Below are positions 27,006-35,549 of a stretch of DNA of 64,000 nt, one piece after another. The notes beneath the pieces are model-generated. The model was not told the origin of the DNA. It ran no database searches and was given only the letters and a program-made list of their open reading frames with translations. Every line of letters starts with the position of its first letter. The stretch's first letter is position 1. The translations under genes and the position numbers were made by a program. The DNA lies in contig CAZJTZ010000001.1 of assembly GCA_964549105.1 (NCBI GenBank), positions 1 through 64,000 of the forward strand, read 5' to 3'. The stretch is from Hydrogenedens sp964549105 (GTDB taxonomy: Bacteria > Hydrogenedentota > Hydrogenedentia > Hydrogenedentales > Hydrogenedentaceae).

Positions 27006-28079
27006 ATGACAGACAACTTCTATAATTTTGAACAAATTACGGTTTGTCTCACCTCCTGTTGCAATTTGCAATGTCGAATGTGCCCTGTAATTAGCCGTGA
27101 GAAAAGAAATCTAACACGAGAACAGGTATTGCATATTGCAGATTTTGCTTTGAGAAAAAAAGTGAGGAGAGTAGAATTAGGCGGTGGAGAGCCTACCTTA
27201 ATGCCTTACTTAAAAGAAGTGATTGACCTCCTATCACAGAACAATACAGAAATCTGGCTGCTTACCAATGCAACAAGATTTACAGAGGAAGATATTGATT
27301 ATTACTCAAAACACAAAAATGTAATTCTTAACATTTCTTTTGATGGGGTAGGTGAGGTTCATGATTATATCCGCGGTAAAGGAAATTTTGAACGAGCCAA
27401 CAAGGTTTTCTTGTCTCTAATAGAAAAAGGAGCAAATATAGCAGTTAATACAGTTATACAAAAAAGCAATTATACACGCACAATTGAAACTTATGAATAT
27501 TTTAAGAAATTTCCTATAATCTGGCATGGTTTTTCGTTTGCAGAGTCGTATCACCAAAAGGAATTAGTGCCTCTTGAAGAACTTAATGTTGCGATAGAAC
27601 AATTACATGAAATACTTCGTAGAGATTCAGAAGAAAGCAAACATGTGTCATTATCTAAAGAGATGATAAAAAGTCTTGAATTAAATTTCCGTTATCCTCA
27701 TTTAATTATGCACCCGGGAGAAAATTGCCCTATTCCTAAAACTCATCTGGGTATTGATGAAGAAGGCTGGGTTTTACCTTGCTGGCATTATTCCGGCTGG
27801 GTAAAGGACGAAAGTAGAAATATAAACCACAAAACATTGGACGAGATAGTCGAAAGCCCGAATATCAAAGATGAAATTACCAGAGTTATTGGCAAGAACG
27901 GTTGCAGTGGTTGTAGCACGGTTTGCTATTTCTGGAATAAGGAGTTTAGAGATAAAGCAATGTTTCCTCACGGCAAATGGAAATGGGAACGGCAATGGAT
28001 GTTGACAAAACAAATAGCAAAAGAGAAGTTTCCGCAATTATACAACATAGCAAAAAAGACTAAATCATTTTTTACATAA
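27006..28079 (+). CDS. Radical SAM protein with SPASM-type C-terminus
   Basis: 357 residues. C-X3-C-X2-C at Cys19, Cys23, Cys26 (CCNLQCRMC), GGGEP in VELGGGEPTLMP, and a SPASM-like set: ENCPIPKTHLGIDEEGWVL, LPCWHY, then NGCSGCSTVCYFWNKEF. The radical SAM core is complete. It is divergent from 25676-26896 and followed after 16 bases by the radical-SAM-like/glycosyltransferase fusion, with which it is probably co-transcribed. Substrate unknown; the context implies a carbohydrate, lipid or peptide carried by the surface-glycan system. Confidence 0.9.
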   Translation: MTDNFYNFEQITVCLTSCCNLQCRMCPVISREKRNLTREQVLHIADFALRKKVRRVELGGGEPTLMPYLKEVIDLLSQNNTEIWLLTNATRFTEEDIDYYSKHKNVILNISFDGVGEVHDYIRGKGNFERANKVFLSLIEKGANIAVNTVIQKSNYTRTIETYEYFKKFPIIWHGFSFAESYHQKELVPLEELNVAIEQLHEILRRDSEESKHVSLSKEMIKSLELNFRYPHLIMHPGENCPIPKTHLGIDEEGWVLPCWHYSGWVKDESRNINHKTLDEIVESPNIKDEITRVIGKNGCSGCSTVCYFWNKEFRDKAMFPHGKWKWERQWMLTKQIAKEKFPQLYNIAKKTKSFFT

Positions 28080-28095
28080 CATCAAAATAACAAGT

Positions 28096-30450
28096 ATGGA
28101 TAACAGCAATATTAATACAAATAAAATCTTTCCGCCATGTCGCGGTCTCATGTTTCATTCAAATTCGTTTAATGAAATTGTTCCTCTGGAAGACTTGAAA
28201 AAATGGATTCGAGTCCAGAAAGAGCATTTCAAGGTAGAGAAAATTGATTTCTTATCTGACATTGATGATGACTACCAAACATTAACAAACTTACTTTCCT
28301 TTACGGAGAAAGAAGTCCAATGCAAATTATCATTGGGAACTTCATTACTTGAACCCCCTGTGGGGATTGAAAACTTAAAAGAGCAGGGGATATTAGATAT
28401 ATTCCTTATTACAGCAAATCACACAGCAGACCAAATAAAAAAATGGATTGATATATGTCATCATTTGGATATTCCGTTAAGAATATATTGTTCTTTACCT
28501 TCTCTTTTTAATCAGCAAATATCTTCAGAGACAGTCATTGAAACTTTCAAACAAGCCAATTCTATTACTTTCATTGAAAAATATCCATTTCTGAAGCAAA
28601 ACACGCACCCAAAACTGAACAAAGAAAACTTACAATCCCTAAACAAAATTCTTTACGAATTAAAATCCGCAGGGACTCCTACGGGTATTATTGGCTTCCC
28701 CTTCTGTTTACTTGATTCCCCTGTATATTCATCCATTATAAACATGTCCCAATTCTATACTGATTCAGAATTTTATAATCAGTCTGCCTTTGAATTCGCT
28801 CAACCTCTATGGAAACTTCGCACATATAAAATCAGAAAAATATTAGAAACAAAATTACGGCAGAAGACCTCCTTTCATAGTGGGATTGATTTCCTTGTTC
28901 TTCCATGGATACTCAATCATCCCGGCTTGTATGTTCCGCTCTGGGCTTGGCACAAATTAACTCGCCATATAAAATGGAGGAGAAACTATCAAACACTTCC
29001 TGAAAACATCTCTCAAATTGAATATCAAATCCAGAAGAAACAAGAGAAAAAGGAGAAAGAGGAAGGGATATGTTCTACCTGTTCATTAAAACATATATGC
29101 GATAAAGGCAAAAATCCATTTACCACTTTCCGATTTGACCTCCACCCAATTTCGGGTAATGCTATTAGAGACCCTCTATACTTTCACAAGCAGGTTCCAC
29201 ATTATTTAGACAGATTAGATGTTGAGAGTAAAGACAAATATGCAGCCCTGCAAAAATTATATGATGAAGCGTTCCGTATAGTTTTACATGACAAGCCATG
29301 GAAGGAAATATCATCAGAAGATTACAAGATTGAAAATCGGATGACTCACTATATGTCAGGTGCAATTCGATGGTTTTCTTTCAACTGTGGTGAATTGGAG
29401 AGCACTCCTCTTTGTCGAACCCAACCGCCTCTTACCATTTCTGTAACCTTTGGTGGAGGATTTGCAGAACAAATAGGATTCAGTTTTGGACCTCACATCA
29501 AAATTGTCTGTCCTATGATTGCCCAAAGCCATAGATTAATTTTGCACATAGACGAAAATGGCAATTATGCCCTTATTCGAGATAATGAGCAAATTTATCC
29601 GACCGAATTCCTCGATATTTCCCTTGTTCCACCTCGCTTACCTGATGTATTAGAACCGAGAATATCTATCTGGAACATTGATGGTGAAATAGTCACTCAG
29701 AGTATAACCCTCTGGAAATCTGAAAATAGAAATAGACCTATTTCAGAGGTAAAGCCAAAGTTTTCCATACTGTATGTATGTTCTCGATATGCAAACCGTC
29801 TAAAAGCGTCCCTCCTGAGCATTGCCCATCAAAAACAACTTGATTTAAGCCAGATAGAGATTGTCGTTGCGTATGTGCCGGGTCTGGACGCAACAGACGA
29901 TATTCTTGACTGCTTCGAGTATGCCTTTCCAGATATAAAAATCGTTCGTTCACCTTTTAACCAGAGTTTCTGGAAATCAAAGGGAACTCTCATTAACGCT
30001 TCCCTGCCCCTATGTTCTGGCGACTGGATTGCACTGCTTGACGCTGATATTATTTTACACCCTGACTTTTTTTCTTCAATAGACAAAGTAGGACCTGACA
30101 CTTATTTTGTAGCACCTGACGGAAGAAAAATGCTCACCCCTAAAACAACCTCAAAAATTATTCTGGGACTTATTCGCCCATGGGAACATTTTGACGAATT
30201 ATTAAATGAACCCGGTGAATGGCGAAGAAGGGAATCTGATGGTATTCCAATTGGATATTGTCAGTGTTGTCGGAAAGAGGTATTTGAAAAAGTATCCTAT
30301 CCAGAATTTGACCATTTTGAAGGGGCTGATTGGTTCTTTGGCAAGTCAGTGTTAGAAATCTTTGGACCAGAACATAGATTAGAGGGTATACCTGTTCTAC
30401 ATCTTGACCATGGGGGAAGTCAATGGTATGGCTCACAAAAACAACGCTAA
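28096..30450 (+). CDS. Fusion: degenerate radical-SAM-like barrel plus family 2 glycosyltransferase
   Basis: 784 residues in two parts. Residues 1-350: an alternating alpha/beta domain whose start, PCRGLMFHS, puts Cys15, Met19 and Ser22 at the three positions of a radical SAM C-X3-C-X2-C motif, so the cluster-binding cysteines are largely lost. At Cys326, Cys329 and Cys335 (CSTCSLKHIC) a SPASM-like cysteine group survives. Residues about 350-550: no recognised domain. Residues about 553-784: GT-A glycosyltransferase with FSILYVCSRYANRLKASLLS, DADIILHPDF (DxD near 649), and a galactosyltransferase-like HFEGADWFF / LDHGGSQWYG end. The gene sits between radical SAM and GT4 genes. The radical SAM relationship of the first part is my inference from spacing. 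Confidence 0.75.
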   Translation: MDNSNINTNKIFPPCRGLMFHSNSFNEIVPLEDLKKWIRVQKEHFKVEKIDFLSDIDDDYQTLTNLLSFTEKEVQCKLSLGTSLLEPPVGIENLKEQGILDIFLITANHTADQIKKWIDICHHLDIPLRIYCSLPSLFNQQISSETVIETFKQANSITFIEKYPFLKQNTHPKLNKENLQSLNKILYELKSAGTPTGIIGFPFCLLDSPVYSSIINMSQFYTDSEFYNQSAFEFAQPLWKLRTYKIRKILETKLRQKTSFHSGIDFLVLPWILNHPGLYVPLWAWHKLTRHIKWRRNYQTLPENISQIEYQIQKKQEKKEKEEGICSTCSLKHICDKGKNPFTTFRFDLHPISGNAIRDPLYFHKQVPHYLDRLDVESKDKYAALQKLYDEAFRIVLHDKPWKEISSEDYKIENRMTHYMSGAIRWFSFNCGELESTPLCRTQPPLTISVTFGGGFAEQIGFSFGPHIKIVCPMIAQSHRLILHIDENGNYALIRDNEQIYPTEFLDISLVPPRLPDVLEPRISIWNIDGEIVTQSITLWKSENRNRPISEVKPKFSILYVCSRYANRLKASLLSIAHQKQLDLSQIEIVVAYVPGLDATDDILDCFEYAFPDIKIVRSPFNQSFWKSKGTLINASLPLCSGDWIALLDADIILHPDFFSSIDKVGPDTYFVAPDGRKMLTPKTTSKIILGLIRPWEHFDELLNEPGEWRRRESDGIPIGYCQCCRKEVFEKVSYPEFDHFEGADWFFGKSVLEIFGPEHRLEGIPVLHLDHGGSQWYGSQKQR

Positions 30451-30472
30451 TTAGCACAGTAGAGTTATAAAA

Positions 30473-31699
30473 ATGAAAATCTGCTTCATTGATTTATTAT
30501 TCAACTGGCAACCCAGAGGTGGAGCCGATGTAGATGTTTACAATGTCCTGAAATGTTTAGCCCAGAAAAATTATGATGTATTACTCCTTTCATTGACTTC
30601 CTCAACCCAAAACAGGGGCGTATTTGAACCCGAGCAACTTCCTTTCCCTGCAAAGAAAATTGCAATCGAATACTCTGATAGAAACTTTATAAATATACTT
30701 AAAGATTTTTTAATCAATTCTGTCTCAACCTACAATCCAGATTTAATCATCATTGGCGACTGTTTTTTCTTGAAGCCTTATATCACCTTATTTTTTGAGA
30801 ATATGTCTAGACCGATTATATGGCGGCAGTATGCCTACGAACTTCTCTGTCAAAAAGACATTTTAAAGTTTCTGAATAATAAGCCATGTCCATTGGATTA
30901 TTTATCTACTCAGGATATTTGTAGAAAATGTGGTTTATATCATCAAAAGAATAAATTGACACGGTTAGAAATAAATGCCTGGTTGGAGGAATACTTTGCT
31001 GCAAAGGCATATAAATCTTCCTATGCTACTGTGCTTATGAATGCTCTAAAAAGGGTTCAAAAAATCATCGTCTATTCTGAGGCAATGGCAAATGTATGGA
31101 AAAACTATCATTCTAATATTGTTATTATCCCGGGTGGTGTGGATATAGAATTATTTAAAAGTAGTGATACAACAAATAATAACCTCAAAAAAATATTGCT
31201 TTCTGGAAGGGCAGAAGACCCTGCTAAAGGTTTTGATGTTTTATACAAAGCATGCAAAAAATTGCGTCAAAGTTATGATAATTTTGAACTTATCTGCACT
31301 TCTGGCTGGCTTGCAGGATACCCCAATTGGGTAAAATTCACAGGTTGGCTTGATTATTGTGAGTTGCCACAAAAGTATGCGGAAATAGATATTTGTGTTG
31401 TCCCAAGTGTTTGGGAAGAACCTTTTGGAATGGTGGCGTTAGAAGCCATGTCCACGGGAAAACCTGTAATTGCAAGTAATGTCGGAGGACTTAAAACTAC
31501 TGTTCTTCATGGGAAAACAGGTTTTTTATTCACACCCAACAACGAAGATACACTTGCTAAATACCTAAAACAACTTTTGACTGATGATACTTTGAGAAAA
31601 GAGGTGGGCATAGAAGCAAGGAAACATGCTATTAACAATTACAGTTGGGAAAAAGTTGTGTCAAACTATTATGAGAGGGAATTGTTGTCAGGTAAATGA
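30473..31699 (+). CDS. Family 4 glycosyltransferase (first of a tandem pair)
   Basis: 408 residues, GT-B fold. The N-terminal Rossmann domain opens with ICFIDLLFNWQPRGGADVDVYNVLKCL (acceptor side). The C-terminal domain has the GT4 signature VPSVWEEPFGMVALEAMSTG followed by KPVIASNVGGL. An insert at about residues 125-155 carries four cysteines with spacing C-X12-C-X10-C-X2-C (ELLCQKD... to CRKC). GT4 enzymes with a Cys-rich insert are known, and the cysteines may bind a metal. It is clearly homologous to the next gene. Likely a sugar transferase for the surface glycan. Confidence 0.92.
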   Translation: MKICFIDLLFNWQPRGGADVDVYNVLKCLAQKNYDVLLLSLTSSTQNRGVFEPEQLPFPAKKIAIEYSDRNFINILKDFLINSVSTYNPDLIIIGDCFFLKPYITLFFENMSRPIIWRQYAYELLCQKDILKFLNNKPCPLDYLSTQDICRKCGLYHQKNKLTRLEINAWLEEYFAAKAYKSSYATVLMNALKRVQKIIVYSEAMANVWKNYHSNIVIIPGGVDIELFKSSDTTNNNLKKILLSGRAEDPAKGFDVLYKACKKLRQSYDNFELICTSGWLAGYPNWVKFTGWLDYCELPQKYAEIDICVVPSVWEEPFGMVALEAMSTGKPVIASNVGGLKTTVLHGKTGFLFTPNNEDTLAKYLKQLLTDDTLRKEVGIEARKHAINNYSWEKVVSNYYERELLSGK

Positions 31700-31730
31700 G
31701 ATTATTTTTCTAAAACAGGACATATAGCAA

Positions 31731-33005
31731 TTGGAAGACAAAAAGAAAATTATATTTATAGACTTTAACTTTTCCTTGCCTCCTAATGGTGGAGCCGATA
31801 TAGATTCTTATCAAGTAATAAGACTTCTTCATCAAAAAGGCTACGATGTCCTGTTTGTTGGCGTGGCAGAGGAAGGGTCTTCTGACCGTGGTAATTTCGA
31901 CCCTGCTCAATTGCCTTTTCCATCTATTCGTATACCTATTGCTTACAATCATTGGAAAGTGAATATCATTGCAGACAGGTTAATATCTTTAATAAAAGAA
32001 CAACAGCCTTCGTTAATATTCTTGCAACACGGATATCACATAAAAATACCTGTCAGTAACCAAATTGTTGCCTCGTTTCCTGACATTCCCATTATATCGA
32101 GAACATACGCACATGAAATATTTTGTTTAAGAAGTCCTACTCGATACAAAGAACAAAAGCCCTGCACCTTGAACATCTTTGAGACACCTGATTATTGTAG
32201 AAAATGTTCATTGAACGGCTTGAAAAGGGAATTATTATCCAATGAACTAACCAGTTGGACAAAAGATTATGTCCAGAGCAAAGCATTCTCCCGTGTATTT
32301 ACTAAAAACTATTTAACCTCAATAAAAAAATGGGAAAAGGTTATTGTCTCTAATACAGACCAACAAAATGAGTTGAAAAAATATGATGTAGATTCCATAG
32401 TTATCCCTGGTGGAATTGAGGAGCAATTTATCACACAGGAAAACTTTACGCAAAACAATCCAAATCAAGAAAAGATAATCCTTATGACAGGAAGGTGCGA
32501 CGACCCTTCCAAAGGCATGGACACACTACTTGAGGCAGGTAAAATCCTTTTACAAAAGAGAAACGATTTTAAGATACTCGTAACTTCATTTAATTTAAGT
32601 TTGTATAATAAATGGGTCATTCCTCTGGGATGGTTGCCCCGAAAAAAGTTATTTGATATATACGCTCAATCAGATATATGCGTTGTTCCAAGTGAGTGGG
32701 CTGAACCGTTCGGACTTATAGCAATAGAAGCAATGGCTATGGGAAAAGCAGTCATCGCAAGCAGAATAGGTGGATTAAAAGAAATTATTCAAGATAATGA
32801 AAACGGTATATTATTTGAGCCTAAAAATTCACAAGAATTAGCAGAAAAAATTGACATGTTATTAGATGACCCTCAATTACGAATTGCATTGGGAAACAAG
32901 GCAAAAGAAACAGTTATAAAAAACTATACATGGGAAACAATCGTCAATAAATACTATATACCCCTTATTGAAGATTTATTATCAAGGAGGAACAATACAT
33001 TATGA
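31731..33005 (+). CDS. Family 4 glycosyltransferase (second of a tandem pair)
   Basis: 424 residues from TTG at 31731 (AGGA lies about ten bases upstream; no in-frame ATG is near). The GT4 signature is VPSEWAEPFGLIAIEAMAMG. The start (IIFIDFNFSLPPNGGADIDSY) and the four-Cys insert with identical C-X12-C-X10-C-X2-C spacing (EIFCLRS... to CRKC) mirror the preceding gene, so the two arose by tandem duplication and diverged. GGAGG just before 33002 belongs to the next gene, whose ATG overlaps this stop by four bases (ATGA), giving translational coupling. Confidence 0.92.
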   Translation: MEDKKKIIFIDFNFSLPPNGGADIDSYQVIRLLHQKGYDVLFVGVAEEGSSDRGNFDPAQLPFPSIRIPIAYNHWKVNIIADRLISLIKEQQPSLIFLQHGYHIKIPVSNQIVASFPDIPIISRTYAHEIFCLRSPTRYKEQKPCTLNIFETPDYCRKCSLNGLKRELLSNELTSWTKDYVQSKAFSRVFTKNYLTSIKKWEKVIVSNTDQQNELKKYDVDSIVIPGGIEEQFITQENFTQNNPNQEKIILMTGRCDDPSKGMDTLLEAGKILLQKRNDFKILVTSFNLSLYNKWVIPLGWLPRKKLFDIYAQSDICVVPSEWAEPFGLIAIEAMAMGKAVIASRIGGLKEIIQDNENGILFEPKNSQELAEKIDMLLDDPQLRIALGNKAKETVIKNYTWETIVNKYYIPLIEDLLSRRNNTL

Positions 33006-33481
33006 AAATCGGCTTGTTTTACAGTTACGGACCCCATTTTCTAAAAGCAGTAAATTTCCTTATAGAAAAATATCCTGACGATGAAATTATCGTATTTATT
33101 CCAGAACAATTTCCTACTTACTATTTTGAAAAACTCCCCATAAAACCAATTGTTCTACCCTGGAATGGGCAACATTTTAAAATATATCAACTCACATTTG
33201 TATTTTCAAAAATCATAAAATTAATTCGTGCTCAACAATTAGATATATTTGTCATACTCTTTGAAAGTTTCCGGCTTATTACTTTGAGTAAATTCTCCGG
33301 TGCACAACAAACTTATATCTACTCAATACACAAAAAATATGAACCTATTTCTCAGGGGATTTTTGAAAATTTATTTAAGACCTTTTCAAAACGAGTAAAG
33401 GGATTTTATCTATATCTATATATACTTTTTCATGTTTATTTTTGCAAAGGTAGAAGAGCAAAACCATTTTCAAAATATTGA
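33002..33481 (+). CDS. Small protein coupled to the glycosyltransferases, function unknown
   Basis: 159 residues, start overlapping the preceding stop (ATGA) and preceded by AAGGAGG. It begins MKIGLFYSYGPHFLKAVNFL like the first strand and helix of a Rossmann-type glycosyltransferase domain, continues with alternating strands, and ends in a hydrophobic aromatic segment (GFYLYLYILFHVYF) and a basic tail (CKGRRAKPFSKY). It may be a stand-alone half-domain or membrane-associated partner of a GT-B enzyme, or a gene truncated at its 3' end. The coupling argues that it is expressed. No known family was recognised. Confidence 0.7.
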   Translation: MKIGLFYSYGPHFLKAVNFLIEKYPDDEIIVFIPEQFPTYYFEKLPIKPIVLPWNGQHFKIYQLTFVFSKIIKLIRAQQLDIFVILFESFRLITLSKFSGAQQTYIYSIHKKYEPISQGIFENLFKTFSKRVKGFYLYLYILFHVYFCKGRRAKPFSKY

Positions 33482-33616
33482 AACTACAAATTAAAATTAT
33501 CAGTCTTCTTTATTGCCGATTTTTATTTTTTGTCTTTCCCGTTTTAGAATATAATCTTTGAGAGTAAAGTTTGTTTCTTAACTAATAACCAATTATAAAT
33601 CTTGGAGGTATGTTTT

Positions 33617-34681
33617 ATGTGTTCTGTAAAAATTAGTCATTTGTTTACTCTTATGCTGATTTCTGTTGCTATTTTTTTTACTTCAGTTGTCTGGGCTGAA
33701 GAAAGTGATGACTTTGTTATGGGTAATTATCAAGGGACTATTACAGGCAAAGCATGGGAAGGGAAAAGTCTTCGTGCTCAAGTGGCAGCACAGGGAAACG
33801 GCAGATATCGTTGCGTATTTCTATTCACGCAAGGAAATGAGCCTGAACAAAGAGTGGAAATCAAAGGAATGAAAGCCCCTTTAGGAGCCGCAGGAGTTAT
33901 GGAACAAGATAAAGAAAAAGCGAAAAAAATGGCTGTAATTGATTTTAATGGAGAAGTTGATTTTGGAAAAGATTTCGGCGGAAAAGGAAAAGTAGTAGCA
34001 CAGATTAAAAATGAGGTTTTCAAAGGCACTATTGAACAAGGGAAAGAGAAAGCAAGTTTTGAATTTAAACGCACCTTTATCCAGCCTCCCACATTAGGTC
34101 AACAAGCACCCGAAGGCGCTATTGTGCTTATGGATGGTAAAAGTCTTGACAAATGGGATGTAAAGCCCCATTGGCAAATAATAGAAGATGGTTCTGCAAG
34201 GACTATGTCATCTAATCTCTGGACGAAAGAAGAATATGGAGATGGTTTGTATCATGTTGAATTTATGTGCCCATTTATGCCAAACGAAACAGGTCAAGCC
34301 AGAGGAAATAGTGGAGTATATGTCTTCGGAAGATATGAGGTACAGGTATTAGACAGTTTTGGAGATTTGCCTGCTGATAATCTTTGCGGTGGAATTTATC
34401 AAGCGGCAGTTCCCAAAGTATGTGCTTCTTTGCCTCCTTTACAATGGCAAACTTACGACATTACTTTCACAGGTCCTAAGTTTGACGAGAATGGTAATAA
34501 AGTAAAGAACGCTGTAATTACTGTAGTCCATAATGGTATCCTAATCCATGATAATGTAGAATTAAAAAAACCTACACCCGGCGGTGTAAGCGAACAAGAA
34601 TCACCCAAGGGTGTGCTTCTATTGCAAGACCATGGAAATCCTGTTCGATATAGAAATGTCTGGTTCAAGCCAGCGAACTAA
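33617..34681 (+). CDS. Secreted DUF1080 (3-keto-disaccharide hydrolase-type) protein
   Basis: 354 residues from ATG at 33617; a TTG at 33602 gives a longer frame, but GGAGG at 33604-33608 is eight bases before the ATG and decides the start. Signal peptide residues 1-26 (...SVVWAEES). Residues about 30-160 form a lipocalin-like or beta-rich domain (GNYQGTITGKAWEGKSLRAQV). Residues about 170-352 are the DUF1080 lectin-like fold: ALMDGKSLDKW-like LMDGKSLDKWDV, GNSGVYVFGRYEVQVLDSFG, then a ...QLLQDHGNPVRYRNVWFKP-type ending, which closes the family. DUF1080 proteins are abundant in PVC-type bacteria and act on or bind sugars in the envelope. Confidence 0.9.
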   Translation: MCSVKISHLFTLMLISVAIFFTSVVWAEESDDFVMGNYQGTITGKAWEGKSLRAQVAAQGNGRYRCVFLFTQGNEPEQRVEIKGMKAPLGAAGVMEQDKEKAKKMAVIDFNGEVDFGKDFGGKGKVVAQIKNEVFKGTIEQGKEKASFEFKRTFIQPPTLGQQAPEGAIVLMDGKSLDKWDVKPHWQIIEDGSARTMSSNLWTKEEYGDGLYHVEFMCPFMPNETGQARGNSGVYVFGRYEVQVLDSFGDLPADNLCGGIYQAAVPKVCASLPPLQWQTYDITFTGPKFDENGNKVKNAVITVVHNGILIHDNVELKKPTPGGVSEQESPKGVLLLQDHGNPVRYRNVWFKPAN

Positions 34682-34734
34682 AACTAAATTTTAATTGATT
34701 AATAATATTGGAAGGGGTTAAAGGGATTATTGTT

Positions 34735-35463
34735 TTGTCTACTTTTTCTCTAATTATACCCACATATAACGAAGAGCAGCAGATAGATGCTACCTTACAA
34801 TATGTTTTTGAATACTTAAAAAAGCAACCATTTTCTTTCGAGATTGTTATTGTTGATGACGGAAGTAAAGATAACACGGTTCAACAAGTCCAGAAATGGG
34901 TAGAGCAGTATCCCGAACAAGTTAAGGTTGTTCCCCTTCCTAAAAACCATGGAAAAGGTTATGTCGTTAGAGAAGCTATGCTTCATCATACAAACGGGAG
35001 TATCCGATGTTATTATGATGCCGATGCTTCGACCCCTATTGAAGAGATAGATAAACTTACTCAGGAACTCAATCGAGGATATGACATTGCTATTGCATCG
35101 CGAGCAATGCCTGAATCCGTTATAGAAATACCACAGCCTATCTATCGTCAAATAATGGGTAGAATATATAATTTAATTCTCCACATTTTTAAACTTACAC
35201 ATTTCCGTGACACACAATGTGGTTGCAAATGTTTCAATGAAAAATCGGTAAATATTATATTCCCAAGACAAACCTTGAGTAGATTTAGTTTTGATGCAGA
35301 AATACTCTTTATCGCAGAGAGACACAATCTCAAAATAAAAGAAGTTCCTACACTGTGGAGAAATCGTAAAGAATCACGAGTCCACCCTATCAAGGATTCT
35401 TTCAAAATGTTCTGTGACCTTTTTAAGATTCGCTGGAATGCCTTTACAGGCAAATACAATTGA
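34735..35463 (+). CDS. Dolichyl/polyprenyl-phosphate sugar synthase-type family 2 glycosyltransferase
   Basis: Read from TTG at 34735 (MSTFSLIIPTYNEEQQ), 242 residues; AAAGGG lies nine bases upstream. A longer TTG reading from 34708 lacks a ribosome-binding site. Motifs: LIIPTYNEE, VIVDDGSKDNT, NHGKGYVVREAM, metal-binding D-A-D in YYDADASTPIEE, and the DQCGCK-type FRDTQCGCKCF typical of DPM1/DPG synthase-like enzymes. FDAEILFIAERH precedes a membrane-associating C-terminus with SRVHPIKDSFKM. Expected to make a polyprenyl-phosphate-linked sugar, the donor for membrane glycosyltransferases such as the Agl23-like protein at 44299. A bidirectional terminator follows. Confidence 0.92.
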   Translation: MSTFSLIIPTYNEEQQIDATLQYVFEYLKKQPFSFEIVIVDDGSKDNTVQQVQKWVEQYPEQVKVVPLPKNHGKGYVVREAMLHHTNGSIRCYYDADASTPIEEIDKLTQELNRGYDIAIASRAMPESVIEIPQPIYRQIMGRIYNLILHIFKLTHFRDTQCGCKCFNEKSVNIIFPRQTLSRFSFDAEILFIAERHNLKIKEVPTLWRNRKESRVHPIKDSFKMFCDLFKIRWNAFTGKYN

Positions 35464-35483
35464 TTTGTTTTTGATATACATAC

Positions 35484-35524
35484 AAAAGGTTAGAGAGACT
35501 ATAAAAAGTCACTCTAACCTTTTA
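35484..35524. terminator. Bidirectional rho-independent terminator between convergent genes
   Basis: A stem of AAAAGGTTAGAG-A-GACT (35484-35500) pairs with AGTC-A-CTCTAACCTTTT (35507-35523) across the loop ATAAAA. Only one A-A mismatch interrupts 16 pairs. T-rich on the right and A-rich on the left, it can stop both the plus-strand glycosyltransferase and the minus-strand acyl-CoA dehydrogenase transcripts. Confidence 0.9.
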
Positions 35525-35549
35525 TTATTAACGAATATCAAATTGTTCC

